Assembly: GCA_965198725.1 (NCBI GenBank)
Contig: CBDAPX010000001.1
Span: 1,240,001 to 1,304,000 of the forward strand
Direction of reading: 5' to 3'
Length of the DNA: 64,000 nucleotides
From: CBDAPX01 sp965198725
Lineage (GTDB): Bacteria > Pseudomonadota > Alphaproteobacteria > Rhodobacterales > Rhodobacteraceae
A program made the position numbers and the translations under genes. Each line of letters opens with the position of its first letter. The stretch's first letter is position 1. The notes under the pieces were generated by a model. The model worked only from the letters and a program-made list of their open reading frames with translations, made no database searches and had not been told where the DNA came from. This document shows, piece by piece, positions 53,395 to 62,800 of this stretch.

Positions 53395-54111
53395 ATGACG
53401 CGCGAAAACTGGACAACAATTCGGGACACCCTTTCAGATGACATCCGCGTGGGGCGGCTGTCCGCAGGGGATCAGTTGCCGACGGAAACCCAACTGGCGG
53501 ATCGGTTCGCGATTGGCCGGCATTCGGTGCGGCGCGCACTTGAATCGCTCGCGCGGGACGGAAAGATCAGCATCGAACAAGGGCGCGGCACCTTTGTCGC
53601 CGACGCGCCACGGCTGACCTATCAAATCGGCAAACGGACCCGGCTGCGCCGCAACCTGATCCCGCAGGGCGTGGATGTGACCAGTCGGTTGGTCTCAGCC
53701 GACCGCATACCCGCGCCTGATCACGTATCGCAGGCTCTGCTGCTGAACTCTGGCGCACGAGTGACCGAAAGCCAGAGGATCACGTTGGCCAATGACCTGC
53801 CCGTGGCCTTCGGTTCCTCCTATCATTGCGCCGAACGCTTCCCCGATTTTGCAGAGCGTCGCGATGTTCTTGGGTCCACGACAGAGACATATCGGTCCTT
53901 CGGCATCGACGACTATGTCCGCCAGCACACGTCGATCTATTCGCGGGCGGCAAAACTTGACGAAGCAAAAACCCTCAAACAACACCCGGACGTCCCCGTG
54001 CTGGTCGTCACGGCCATCGACGCCACGCTTGACGGGACGCCGATCTCGACCAGCCGGGTCATCTGGTCCGCGGCGCGGGTGAACTTCACAATGGAGCATT
54101 CCGATGGATGA
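53395..54111 (+). CDS. phnF: GntR-family phosphonate regulator PhnF
   Basis: 238 residues: an N-terminal GntR winged helix (WTTIRDTLSDDIRVGRLSAGDQLPTETQLADRFAIGRHSVRRALESLARDGKISIEQGRGTFVA) and a C-terminal UTRA effector domain. It probably represses the phn genes and is released by a phosphonate-derived ligand or phosphate signal. ATG 53395 gives the usual start; an upstream in-frame extension does not resemble the family. It overlaps phnG by eight bases. Confidence 0.9.
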   Translation: MTRENWTTIRDTLSDDIRVGRLSAGDQLPTETQLADRFAIGRHSVRRALESLARDGKISIEQGRGTFVADAPRLTYQIGKRTRLRRNLIPQGVDVTSRLVSADRIPAPDHVSQALLLNSGARVTESQRITLANDLPVAFGSSYHCAERFPDFAERRDVLGSTTETYRSFGIDDYVRQHTSIYSRAAKLDEAKTLKQHPDVPVLVVTAIDATLDGTPISTSRVIWSAARVNFTMEHSDG

Positions 54112-54511
54112 CACGCTGGGCGTGCTGGCGCGCGCTGATGCATCAAAGCTCAAGAGCTTTGCAGAAACTCTGATCCCGGATCTGGGCGAGATCGAAGTGC
54201 TGCAATCGCAAAGCGGTTTGGTGATGCTGCCGATGCGCGACACGGCCAAAGGCGTTGCCTTTCACCTGGGCGAAGTGCTGATGAGCGAAGCGCATATTCG
54301 CAAGGGCGACGTGCAAGGCTACGGGATGCGGCGTGGGCATGATCTTGAGGCCTCGATGGCAATGGCGCTGGTGGACCTTGCGATGGCGACGGATGTACGC
54401 CGCGCGGATTGCAAGGCGTTTTGCAATGCGCAGGCCGAAACGTTGCAACAGGCAGACGATGACGTGCTGCGCCGCGTTGAGGCCACACGCGTGAACATGG
54501 AGACATTCTGA
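54104..54511 (+). CDS. phnG: C-P lyase core subunit PhnG (divergent)
   Basis: 135 residues in the PhnG position. The block AFHLGEVLMSEAHIRKGDVQGYGMRRGHDLEASMAMALVDLAM corresponds to the family's F-x-G-E-x-x-x-x-x-A-x-V-R...G-Y...G-R-D-x-x-x-A core. Other parts (SGLVMLPMRDTAKG) differ noticeably from the E. coli protein. PhnG is part of PhnGHIJ, which makes and cleaves ribose-linked alkylphosphonates. Start overlaps phnF; stop shares one base with the phnH ATG. Confidence 0.82.
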   Translation: MDDTLGVLARADASKLKSFAETLIPDLGEIEVLQSQSGLVMLPMRDTAKGVAFHLGEVLMSEAHIRKGDVQGYGMRRGHDLEASMAMALVDLAMATDVRRADCKAFCNAQAETLQQADDDVLRRVEATRVNMETF

Positions 54512-55047
54512 TGCTTGCCACACCCGCGCCAAGCCTCGCCGAGACGCGAGACAACGCAGCTTTCGACGCTTTGCTGTGGACTTTAAGCCGCCCCGGATTG
54601 CCCCGCGATCTGCCAGAGCCAGGAGAGCAAAGCATTGTCACCGCCCTTCTCGACAGGGAATGTCTGGTCTACGCAGCCGACCCGCTCCTGATGCCCAAGA
54701 TTATGCGCACGGGCGCCGAACTGGCTGACATCGGCAAGGCCGATCACGTCTTTCTGGGGGCGATGGCCGCGTCCGAACCTCTCGCCGATATTGCGATCGG
54801 CAGCGACTATTACCCCGACGACGGGGCCACCGTCATCATCCGCGCCAGTCTCGGATCCGGCGCAGCAGTGCGGCTGACCGGGCCGGGCATTGACGGCGCT
54901 GAGACGGTCCAGCTTGGCGGTTTGCCGGATGGGTTCTGGAAGGCGCGCGCCGCGCGTCTGAGATACCCGAAGGGGTTTGATCTGTTCTTTGTCGATGGTG
55001 CCCGCGTTGTCGGCGTGCCGCGATCTACGACTGCTGAGGAGATATAA
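54511..55047 (+). CDS. phnH: C-P lyase core subunit PhnH
   Basis: 178 residues. N-terminal NAAFDALLWTLSRPGLPRDLPEPG and RLTGPGIDGAETVQLGGLPDGFWKARAARLRYPKGFDLFFVDGARVVGVPRST match PhnH (R-P-G near the start and G-x-D-L-F-F/L...P-R-T at the end). Structural subunit of the PhnGHIJ complex. One-base overlaps with phnG and phnI. Confidence 0.88.
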   Translation: MLATPAPSLAETRDNAAFDALLWTLSRPGLPRDLPEPGEQSIVTALLDRECLVYAADPLLMPKIMRTGAELADIGKADHVFLGAMAASEPLADIAIGSDYYPDDGATVIIRASLGSGAAVRLTGPGIDGAETVQLGGLPDGFWKARAARLRYPKGFDLFFVDGARVVGVPRSTTAEEI

Positions 55048-56113
55048 TGGCCTACGTTGCAACACGCGGTGGCGAACGGGCCATCGAACAATCCGAACGG
55101 CTCTTTCGTGAAGAGATGGGGGATTTTGACCGCGACCGAGTTGAAGAGGTCAAGAAAAGCCTGCCCTATCTGATTGACCGGGTCATGGGCGAAGCTTCGC
55201 TTTATGATGAGGACTTGGCCGCGCTCGCTTTGGCCCAAACCGGCGGAGAGCTTTATGAGGCCGTTCTGCTGCTGCGCGCTTGGCGGACGACGCAGCCGCG
55301 ATTGCAAGTGGCGGAGCCCATTGAGCAAGACACGCTGTTCACCATCGTCGCATCTCTGCAGCGTTCAAGGACATTCCCGGCGGGCAGGTCTTGGGGCCGA
55401 CACTGGACTACGCGCACCGCATTCTGGCGACCGATGTGCTGCAAGGCGCGTCTTACGCGCCTGAGCCCGTCGAGCCTGCGGACACCCCGTCTCCGGCCTA
55501 TCAGCCCAGCGTTAGTGCGTGGCAGGCCGAAAACGATCTGCTGGATCCCCCGGCGGATGATCCGACCAAGGGCAACGACATTCCTGACCTCACACGTGAG
55601 CCGCTGCTGTTTCCATCCAAACGCGCCCACACTTTGCAAAGCCTTGCACGGGCCGAAACCGGCGGTGTTCTTGCGCTCGGCTACGCCGCGATGCGCGGTT
55701 ACGGGCAAGCGCACCCAACGGTTAACGAATTGCGTCTGGCCAAAGCGGATATTGCCGTCACCCATCCCGATGGGCGGCAGTTCTCAGCCGGACGCGTCAA
55801 GGTGTCTCAGGCCGAGGTTGTCGACAAAAAGGGCGAAAAGCTGGGCATCGGCTATGCCGCGAGCTTTGGCTGGAATGAGGTCAAATGCATCGCGGCGGCC
55901 ACGCTCGACCTCAACAGTCCCGGCGCCGAGAAGGGGTCTGCGACCGAAGAGGAATTCTTCCTCTACCATACCGAAGGCGTCGAAAGCTCCGGCTTCTGCA
56001 TTCACTTCAAGCTGCCGCATTATGTGACGTTCCAGTCTTCGCTGGACGCAATGCGGGATGCGAAGGCCAAAAAGGCGGCGCGCGCGCCCAAGCAACAGGA
56101 ACCGGCCGAATGA
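55047..56113 (+). pseudogene. phnI: C-P lyase core subunit PhnI, broken by a one-base frameshift
   Basis: The first frame encodes MAYVATRGGERAIEQSERLF to LFTIVASLQ, the second encodes DIPGGQVLGPTLDYAHRILA to the stop at 56113, including GVLALGYAAMRGYGQAHPTVNELR and CIHFKLPHYVTFQ, all PhnI landmarks. The frames join at about 55361, where CTGCAGCGTTC would restore SLQAFKDIPGG if one G were inserted after CAG. No slippery heptamer is present, so programmed shifting is unlikely. Restored length is about 355 residues, near that of E. coli PhnI (354). The HFKLPH pair of His, zinc-binding in the E. coli complex as I recall, is kept. Sequencing error is the main alternative. Confidence 0.85.
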
Positions 56114-57024
56114 GCCTGACTGCTATGACAAAACCGTGGGAAGCGATGAGCTACGGCTTCCTTGATGGCTCGGCGAAGCGCGAGTTGCGCCGCAAGATGC
56201 TGAAATCCGTTGCGGTTCCTGGATGCCAGATGCCCTACGCAAGCCGCGAAGTGCCAATGGCGCGCGGTTGGGGCACGGGCGGGCTTCAGGTGTCACTGAC
56301 GCTCGTGAACCCGCAAACACGCGTCAAGGTCATTGACCAAGGCGCCGATGATAGCGTGAACGCGGCGTCGATCCGACGCTTCATCGCACGGGTGGCCGGT
56401 ACGCCAACGACAATGGACACGCTGGACGCGGACCTAATCCAATCACGTCACCGCATCCCCGAAGAAATCCTGCGCGAAGATCAGGTGCTGGTCCTGCAGG
56501 TGCCAAACCCAGAGCCGCTGCGACCTGGTCAGCCGAATATGTCTATCGCGCGCCAGATGCATGCGGATGCAGACTATGGGCGGATGTGGCTGCAACTCTA
56601 CGAGCAGATCGTGCGGTCCGGACGGGTCATGCAAGGCGCAAGTTATCCCAGCCTTGTGCATGGTCGGCATGTCATGACACCTTCGCCCATCCCCCGTTGG
56701 GACGTCCCGAAGCTGCATATGGCCAAGCATTTGACGATCCTGTCGGCAGGACGAGAAAAGTGTATCTTCGCGGTTCCGCCCTACACCCGGGTTGAGCCAT
56801 TGGTGTTCTCGGATGTGCCTTACAAGGTTGAAGAGCACGGCCACCTGACCTGTACCCGGTCTGGAACCACGGGCTTCTTCATGAACGAAATCCCAAAGGA
56901 TGACGGCAGCTCCGCCTTTGAGGTCTCGGACAGCGAATGGGGTGTGAAGACCATTCGCGCGCGCGATGGAGACGGCGAAAGCCGGGGCGAGACCTGGTAC
57001 AAAGACGGGGAGATGCCGCAATGA
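56110..57024 (+). CDS. phnJ: PhnJ homologue lacking the radical-SAM cysteine set
   Basis: 304 residues, collinear with PhnJ: LRRKMLKSVAVPGCQMPYASREVPM, GWGTGGLQVSLTL, VKVIDQGADDSVNAASIRRF, IQSRHRIPEEIL, QVPNPEPLR and REKCIFAVPPYTRVEPLVF are all recognisable. In E. coli PhnJ, Cys241, Cys244 and Cys266 bind the [4Fe-4S] cluster and Cys272 forms the thiyl radical (recalled from the literature). Here the matching stretch reads LTCTRSGTTGFF ... FEVSDSEWGVKT: Cys248 is kept, but the others are Ser251, Val272 and Gly278. The alignment needs no frameshift. The protein is thus unlikely to do canonical C-P lyase chemistry. It overlaps phnI and phnK by four bases each. Confidence 0.82.
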   Translation: MSLTAMTKPWEAMSYGFLDGSAKRELRRKMLKSVAVPGCQMPYASREVPMARGWGTGGLQVSLTLVNPQTRVKVIDQGADDSVNAASIRRFIARVAGTPTTMDTLDADLIQSRHRIPEEILREDQVLVLQVPNPEPLRPGQPNMSIARQMHADADYGRMWLQLYEQIVRSGRVMQGASYPSLVHGRHVMTPSPIPRWDVPKLHMAKHLTILSAGREKCIFAVPPYTRVEPLVFSDVPYKVEEHGHLTCTRSGTTGFFMNEIPKDDGSSAFEVSDSEWGVKTIRARDGDGESRGETWYKDGEMPQ

Positions 57025-57818
57025 CCTTGACCCTCGACGCGCCGCGCATCGTTGAGACCCGTCCGCTGCTAGAGGTGCAAGGCGTTTCCAAGTCCTACGG
57101 CTCGGTGCGGGCCGTACGCAACGTCTCGGCCCATGCCTATCCGGGTGAGGTGCTTGGTATTGTCGGCGAAAGTGGATCGGGAAAATCGACGCTGCTGCGG
57201 ATGATGAACTTGGAGGAGATTCCGGAGGCGGGCAGCTACACGCTCGACCTGCCGGATGTGGTCGGCAATCTATTTGAGCTTGATCGGTTCGCCCGCCGGA
57301 TGCTCTGCGCGACCAAGATCGGGATCGTGTATCAGAACCCGCATCTCGGCCTTTTGATGAAGCACTCTTCGTCGGGGAATGTCGCTGAACGGCTTTTGGT
57401 TGCTGGTGAACGGAGCTTTGCGACCTTGCGGCAGGCGGCGACCGAAGCACTGGATGCATCGGAATTCCCGCTGGATCGCCTTGACGCACCGCCGATTGAA
57501 CTGTCGGGCGGAATGCAACAGCGGGTGCAGCTGGCCAAGGCGATTGCGTTGGAACCGGCGCTCTTGCTTTTGGATGAGCCGACGACGGGTTTGGATGTGA
57601 GCGTGCAGGCGCTGGTGCTCGATACGCTCAAACGGCTTCAGCAAGACCGGCAGATCACCATGGTGATCGTCAGCCACGACCTTGGCGTCATTCGCACGCT
57701 GGCGGACCGCGTGATGGTGATGCGGCGCGGTGAAGTGGTTGAGACTGGGCTTGCGGATCAGATCTTTCAAGACCCGCAACACCCCTATACGCAACAATTG
57801 GTGCACGCGAAACTATGA
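57021..57818 (+). CDS. phnK: C-P lyase system ATP-binding protein PhnK
   Basis: 265-residue ABC ATPase. Walker A GESGSGKSTLLRMM near residue 50, signature LSGGMQQRVQLAKAIA, Walker B LLLLDEPTTGLDVSVQ, and switch His in VIVSHDLGV. KIGIVYQNPHLGLLMKHSSSGNVAERLL matches the PhnK-specific D/N-P-x-x-G-L region. PhnK docks on PhnJ of the core complex in E. coli. ATG 57021 chosen because it overlaps the phnJ stop (ATGA). Confidence 0.9.
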   Translation: MTLTLDAPRIVETRPLLEVQGVSKSYGSVRAVRNVSAHAYPGEVLGIVGESGSGKSTLLRMMNLEEIPEAGSYTLDLPDVVGNLFELDRFARRMLCATKIGIVYQNPHLGLLMKHSSSGNVAERLLVAGERSFATLRQAATEALDASEFPLDRLDAPPIELSGGMQQRVQLAKAIALEPALLLLDEPTTGLDVSVQALVLDTLKRLQQDRQITMVIVSHDLGVIRTLADRVMVMRRGEVVETGLADQIFQDPQHPYTQQLVHAKL

Positions 57819-58513
57819 CCGTTTTAGACATCCAAGGCCTGACCAAAGGCTTCTCGCTGCATCATCTTGCAAAAGACATCCCGGCCTTTGAGGACATTAC
57901 TTTTCGCGTCGCTGCGGGCGAATTTGTACTGCTCAAAGGGGCCAACGGCGCGGGCAAGTCCACGCTGATGCGCACACTCTACCGGTCTTACCTGCCGTTG
58001 GCCGGGAAAATCTGCTTTCATTCCAGCCATGGCGTGATCGACCTTGCCCGGGCGGCGGATGTAGACGTTGCGCATTTGCGGCGCACAGAAATTGGTTTTG
58101 TCACGCAATTTCTGACGGCGCGCCCGCGCGTGAGCGCAGAGGCCATCGTGGCCGAACCATTGCGCCTCGCAGGATGGGAGCCTGAGGCCGCATTGAACGC
58201 CGCCCGAAAGGCGCTGGAAACTTTTGGCGTAAAACCGGACCTTTGGGCTGCCTACCCGACAACCTTCTCTGGCGGAGAACAGCAAAAAGTCAATCTGGCC
58301 CGCGCGCTGATCCTGCCACAGAAACTCCTGATGCTGGACGAGCCGACAGCCTCGCTTGACGCCAATGCGCGCGGGGCTCTGGTGGCGCGGCTACGGGAAT
58401 TAAAAGACCAGGGCACCGCGATGATCGGCGTGTTCCACCATCCTGATGATGTGCTGCACCTGATCGACCTTTGGTCCATCTTGACGACGGTTTCGGGAGC
58501 CGGTGGGCGGTAG
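57815..58513 (+). pseudogene. phnL: C-P lyase system ATP-binding protein PhnL, 3' end replaced by IS
   Basis: Walker A GANGAGKSTLMRTLYRSYLPL, signature FSGGEQQKVNLARALILPQKLLMLDEPTASLDANAR and the switch His in MIGVFHHPDDV identify PhnL. From about 58465 the reading frame enters IS copy B, so the last 15 or so of the 232 residues are IS-encoded and the native C-terminus is lost. All ATPase motifs are before that point, so partial function is possible. Overlaps phnK (ATGA). No phnM, phnN or phnCDE follows. Confidence 0.85.
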
Positions 58514-59313
58514 CCTAGAGCACTGTGTGGTCGTTTCGTGTTGTAGTGTTTCCTCCATTCCTCAATCAGGATTTGTGCTTCGCGCAGGCTATAGAAGATT
58601 TCGCCGTTCAAGAACTCATCGCGGAAACGGGCGTTGAAGCTTTCGCAGTACCCATTCTCCCAAGGGCTGCCTGGTTCGATGTAAGCCGCCCTTGCGCCGA
58701 CAGCCTTGATCCAGTCCTGCACGGCTTGCGCAACGAACTCCGGGCCGTTGTCGGAGCGAATGAACGATGGGATGCCGCGCAGGATGAACAGGTCGCTCAG
58801 CACATCGATCACATTGCCTGAGTTGAGCTTGCGATCCACGCGTATGGCCAAGCATTCCCGACTGTACTCGTCGATGATGTTGAGTGTGCGGAAAGCTTTA
58901 CCATCGTCGGTGCGGCAGTGGACAAAGTCGTAAGACCAGACATGATCGCGGCGCTCTGGCCGAAGCCTGACACATGATCCATCATTCAGCCAAAGCCGCC
59001 CTTTCTTCGGTTGTTTCATTGGCACTTTCAGCCCCTCTCGTCGCCATAACCGTTCCACGCGCTTGTCATTCACATGCCAGCCAGCGTCTCTCAGTAGTGC
59101 CGCGATCCTACGATAGCCGTAGCGGCCATACTGCCGGGTCAGTTCGATCATATCAGCCACTAAACGTTCTTCATCCGGGCGACCCGCAGGTACTTTGCGC
59201 TGTGTGGATCGATGTTGTCTTAGAACCCGGCATGCCCGACGCTCCGAGATGTTCAGCTCAGCACGAACGCGATCAATACAGGCACGACGACGAGCGGGGC
59301 TCAGAAGTTTCCC
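58252..59313 (-). pseudogene. IS3-family transposase OrfB (copy B), C-terminus fused to antisense phnL
   Basis: Entered by -1 frameshift from orfA at 59307-59313, the frame reads KLLSPARRRACIDRVRAELNISERRACRVLRQ and then the HTH_21 and rve domains: DHVWSYDFVHC (D), FIRSDNGPEFVAQAV (D) and NGYCESFNARFRDEFLN (E). The IS-derived part ends near 58465; the remaining 70 codons to the stop at 58252 are the reverse complement of phnL. All three catalytic residues precede the fusion, but the missing IS end would prevent transposition of this copy. Confidence 0.82.
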
Positions 59314-59579
59314 TTTGCCGCCTCCGCCAAGATCAGCTTGTCCAGCGTCAGATCAGAAACGGCTTTGCGCAATCGCTCGTTCTCTTTTTGCAGACGCTTC
59401 AGTTCCTTCAATTGATCCGTGCCCATTCCGCCGTATTTTTTCTTCCACCGGTAGTAGGTCTGTTCAGTCACACCGATCTGACGGATCGCATCCAGACGCG
59501 GCATCCCTTGCCCCGTCAGAACCTCAACCTGCCGTAACTTCGTGACAATCTCTTCTGGCTTTGGTCGCTTGTTGGCCAT
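59301..59579 (-). CDS. IS3-family transposase OrfA (copy B)
   Basis: 92 residues: KRPKPEEIVTKLRQVEVLTGQG and GVTEQTYYRWKKKYGGM form the helix-turn-helix, then a zipper LKELKRLQKENERLRKAVSDLTLDKLILAEAAKG. ATG 59579 has GGAGG upstream. The shift site GGGAAAC is three codons before the stop. Confidence 0.92.
   Translation of the reverse strand: MANKRPKPEEIVTKLRQVEVLTGQGMPRLDAIRQIGVTEQTYYRWKKKYGGMGTDQLKELKRLQKENERLRKAVSDLTLDKLILAEAAKGNF
59307..59313 (-). other. programmed -1 ribosomal frameshift site GGGAAAC
   Basis: In the orfA zero frame the bases read G GGA AAC, an X-XXY-YYZ slippery heptamer immediately before the orfA stop. Slipping by -1 gives AAA CTT CTG and an open frame into orfB, which is how IS3-family OrfAB fusion transposases are made. 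Confidence 0.75.
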
Positions 59580-59633
59580 GTGTTTCCTCCGTTTCCTAAA
59601 CATAGCGGAGGACCACTCAGGTGGGGCTGATCA

Positions 59634-59866
59634 GGCGGGTCCAACGGATTGGTGCGGATGCCGAACAGGATGAGGCAACCGGCGAGATTTATTTCACCAC
59701 GATCCTTGAAACCGACAGCAACGTGCTGGAACGGGGCACTGAACGGCATGAGATCAAGCCGGGCATGATTGCCGCGGTCGATATCCTGACCGGCGAGCGG
59801 ACGGTACTGGACTATTTGCTCAAACCGTTCCGCAAGGCGCAGGTGGAAGCCCTGCGCGAAAGGTAA
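59634..59866 (+). pseudogene. HlyD-family type I secretion adaptor, C-terminal fragment
   Basis: 77 codons after the IS end: QRIGADAEQDEATGEIYFTTILETDSN, then IKPGMIAAVDILTGERTVLDYLLKPFRKAQVEALRER, the standard C-terminus of HlyD/PrtE-like periplasmic adaptors (about 430 residues when complete). The rest is absent, so the gene is dead. It is convergent with the RTX gene, 15 bases apart, and is probably the relic of its export system. Confidence 0.85.
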
Positions 59867-59881
59867 GGACAGGTTCGGCGA

Positions 59882-62800
59882 TCAGATGACCGCCGTTTCC
59901 TGCGCACCGCTGGCATTGTTAAAGATCACTTCGACCTCTTCGGCAAAACCGCCGCCATCCGTTCCAACTGTTGCGGCAAGGGTGCCGTCGACGGTCAGTT
60001 CGCCGTTGGTGTTGTCATAGCCCACGTGATCTTCCAGCGTTTCGCCATCGTTCAGGCTAACCAGTGATGTCAGATCGATCTGGTCCACACCTTGAGGGAA
60101 AAACCCAACTGGTTCGTCAAAGTCCAGAATGACGTCTGCGCTGCTCAGATCAGTCAGTTGGAAAATATCTTCACCGCCGCCGCCTTGCAGGGTATCGGCC
60201 CCGGCACCGCCGATCAGGATATCGTTGCTGTCGCTTCCGATGGCCCAGTCATCCCCGGCGCCGAGGTCCAAGGTAAAGCCGCGCGTGGCCGCGCTGAGAT
60301 CGACAAAGTCGCTGCCGTCTTGCAGCGCAAAGCCAGTGATTCCGTCATATGGTCGTTCAGCCGACAGCACGACCGCGTCGTTGCCATCCGTCCCCTTGGC
60401 CACGGCTTCGCCACCAAGCGTATTGTTCACATTGTTCATCAGGTCGCGCACCACGCCATCGGGACCCGTGTTCGAACCATCAGCTTCCATTTGCAACGTG
60501 TCGATGTCGAGGATCGCGGTGGCTTCCGACTGTGCCGGTCCAGGACCGCTGTCGATAACGTCATAGGACAGCGTGGGTGTTCCGACATACCCCTCGGGGA
60601 CGGTGATGGTGACCCCGGTGGCTGTGACAGTGACACCGACCTGCGGGTCATCCACCATGATGTTGTCCACTGTCAAAGGTTCGTCCGGATCACTTGCGTT
60701 GGCCAAAAGCTCATCAAAGGTGACCGTAAACTCTGTGTCAATGGAGGTGATTTCGACCGGTCCGGCGATGGCTGGCTGTTCGTTGATTGCCACCTCAAAA
60801 GGTTCCGCATCAGCGCTGCCGTGGTTGGTGGTGACAGTAATTTCCCCGGTCAATGTGCCCGCGGCGGTCCCTGGCAACGTGATCGATAGTGCGGCGACCA
60901 AAACGGCGAAATCAGCTGGGCTGGTTGCCCCACGCGTCAATGTCAATCGATCGCCGTCGATGGTTCCGGCCGACGCCACTGTACCTGCAGGCAGTATACT
61001 GTCGAATTGGATGACAATTTCTTCCAAAGTTTCAGACGGCGATGGTTGCGTATCTGTCACCTGTGCATCGATGCCGAAATCGATTTCGATGGGCAGTCCT
61101 GTTTGCGGTGCCGTCTCTGGCGTCACATCCACAATGACGGTCAAATCCAACTCGCCAGCGACTTGTACTGTGAAGTTGCCGGTTTCGTTGCCACCCTCAT
61201 TGGTCGTCACATTGATTGACCCGGTGAGCGGGGCGTCGTTGGTGGCGTAATCGCGTGGGAAGACGAGCGTGAGTTGACTGAATTCAGCTTCCGACCCCGT
61301 AAAGACGAGATCAGTGCCCGTCACCCGCATTGTGCTGGTGCCAACCAGATAGGTCATGCCTTGTGGGATGTTTTGCAGCGTGTAGGTCACCGTATCGACG
61401 ATTTCGGAACCGTCCTGATCGGTCACAACGATATCGAAGTCCGAAGCGGGCCGATACAGCACAGGTCGATCTGTTTCCGTAAGCTCTACGTCCGGGTCGG
61501 TAACAGTCAGCTCCAAGTCCGGAGATGGAACGATATCGAGTTCTAGGTTTTGCGTGTCCGATTGCTCTGTGTCTGTAAAAATTCCGTCCGCGTCCGTCGT
61601 CACGGCCGTCACATCGACGGTCGTCAATCCGCCAAAGTCTTCGGGCGCAACGAACGTTACTGTTCCGATGGGTACGAAGCTGTAGTTTCCGCTCCCCACC
61701 TGTCCCTGCGCCGTCGCTTCGACAATCGCAACGCCATCGGTCACTTGAACCTCTGCCCCGTCAACAAAGACCTGTGCCCCGTCGGGCACCGCAATCTCGA
61801 AATGCATGGTTTCATGCGGGTCCGGGGTCTCAGCCGACATGGTCACTGTGAACACATCGCCGGCGTCCTCGACACCGGTCGCCGGAGAGATTGCTGCCGT
61901 CAGAATAGGTTCGCCCGCGTCCGGGCGCACCTTCAACAGGAAGTTCTGCGCTCCGCTCGCATCGTCCGAGTTCGCCAACTCCAGCGTATTGACCGAGATA
62001 TTGAGCAGGATCTGCGAGGGTAGCTCGGCATTGAGCGAGTCCGGCAGCCGCGCGTGTTCATCGACAAGTCGTAGCGTGACTTGGGAATAAGCGTCCGGCG
62101 CAATCGTGTAAGTGCCGTCGCCGTTGTCGATCAGACCATCGCCGGCGGGCCCGCCGACCTCGAGGTAATCGGGCACACCGCCCAGAACGATCGTATAGGT
62201 CTCTGACCCGTCCTGATCCGGTGTTGTTGCGTCGATATAAGTGCTGAGATTGAGCGGCACATCTTCAATCGCGGTGACCATGGTCAACACACCGCTCTTG
62301 TCAACAAATGGCTGACCGGTGTCTGGATCAATGACGGTGTCGTCAAATTCAATCGTCGGAATGTCGGCCACAGGGATAACATTCAATGTTGTGCTAAGCG
62401 TCGCGGACGCTGTGTTAAAGTCGATATCTTGGCTAAAGGCGGTGACCTTGATGTCCAGTAGCCCGCTATAGTGCTCTGCTGCGCGCAATTGTAGCGCGTC
62501 AACATCCGTATAAGGCACTTCGTAGAGCGTCATGCCGTTGCCTTGATCAGTTCCGGTCAGTGGGTTGCCATCCCCATCCAAGAGTGTGCCACCATTGGTG
62601 TTATCGACCTCGATCAGCACCGTTTCTCCCGGGCGTTCACCGCCGTCCGGGCTTGTGATTGTGAGGTCCAGATCAAACGCGGTGTCTTCGTCAAACGAAT
62701 TGCCCCCAGAGAATTCAATCGTCGGGGTGTCCACAACAGGATTGATAATCAGGTTGAACGAGCCAGAGCCGCTCGTGGAGGTGTTGCAGGTGAAATTGTT

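Larger units (their letters stand above)
58465..59633 (-). mobile_element. IS3-family insertion sequence (copy B), right end apparently lost
   Basis: Encodes an orfA/orfB transposase on the minus strand. The high-coordinate end in IS orientation starts TGATCAGCCCCACC at 59633 and looks intact, with GGAGG before orfA. At the low end I find no matching inverted repeat after the orfB core: the frame runs from GYRPPAPETVVKMDQR straight into antisense phnL without its own stop. The low boundary, 58461-58471, is therefore approximate. Flanks differ (phnL, HlyD fragment) and no target duplication is visible. It is unrelated at the protein level to copy A. Confidence 0.8.

Noticed and set aside
55355..55370. 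Programmed frameshift in phnI
   Set aside because: CTGCAGCGTTC has no slippery heptamer, and no PhnI is known to me to use one.
58461..58480. Intact right end of IS copy B beginning TGATCGACC
   Set aside because: It shares TGATC and TGGTCC with the other end but at different spacing, and the TGGTCC lies inside the orfB coding sequence; not accepted as a true inverted repeat.
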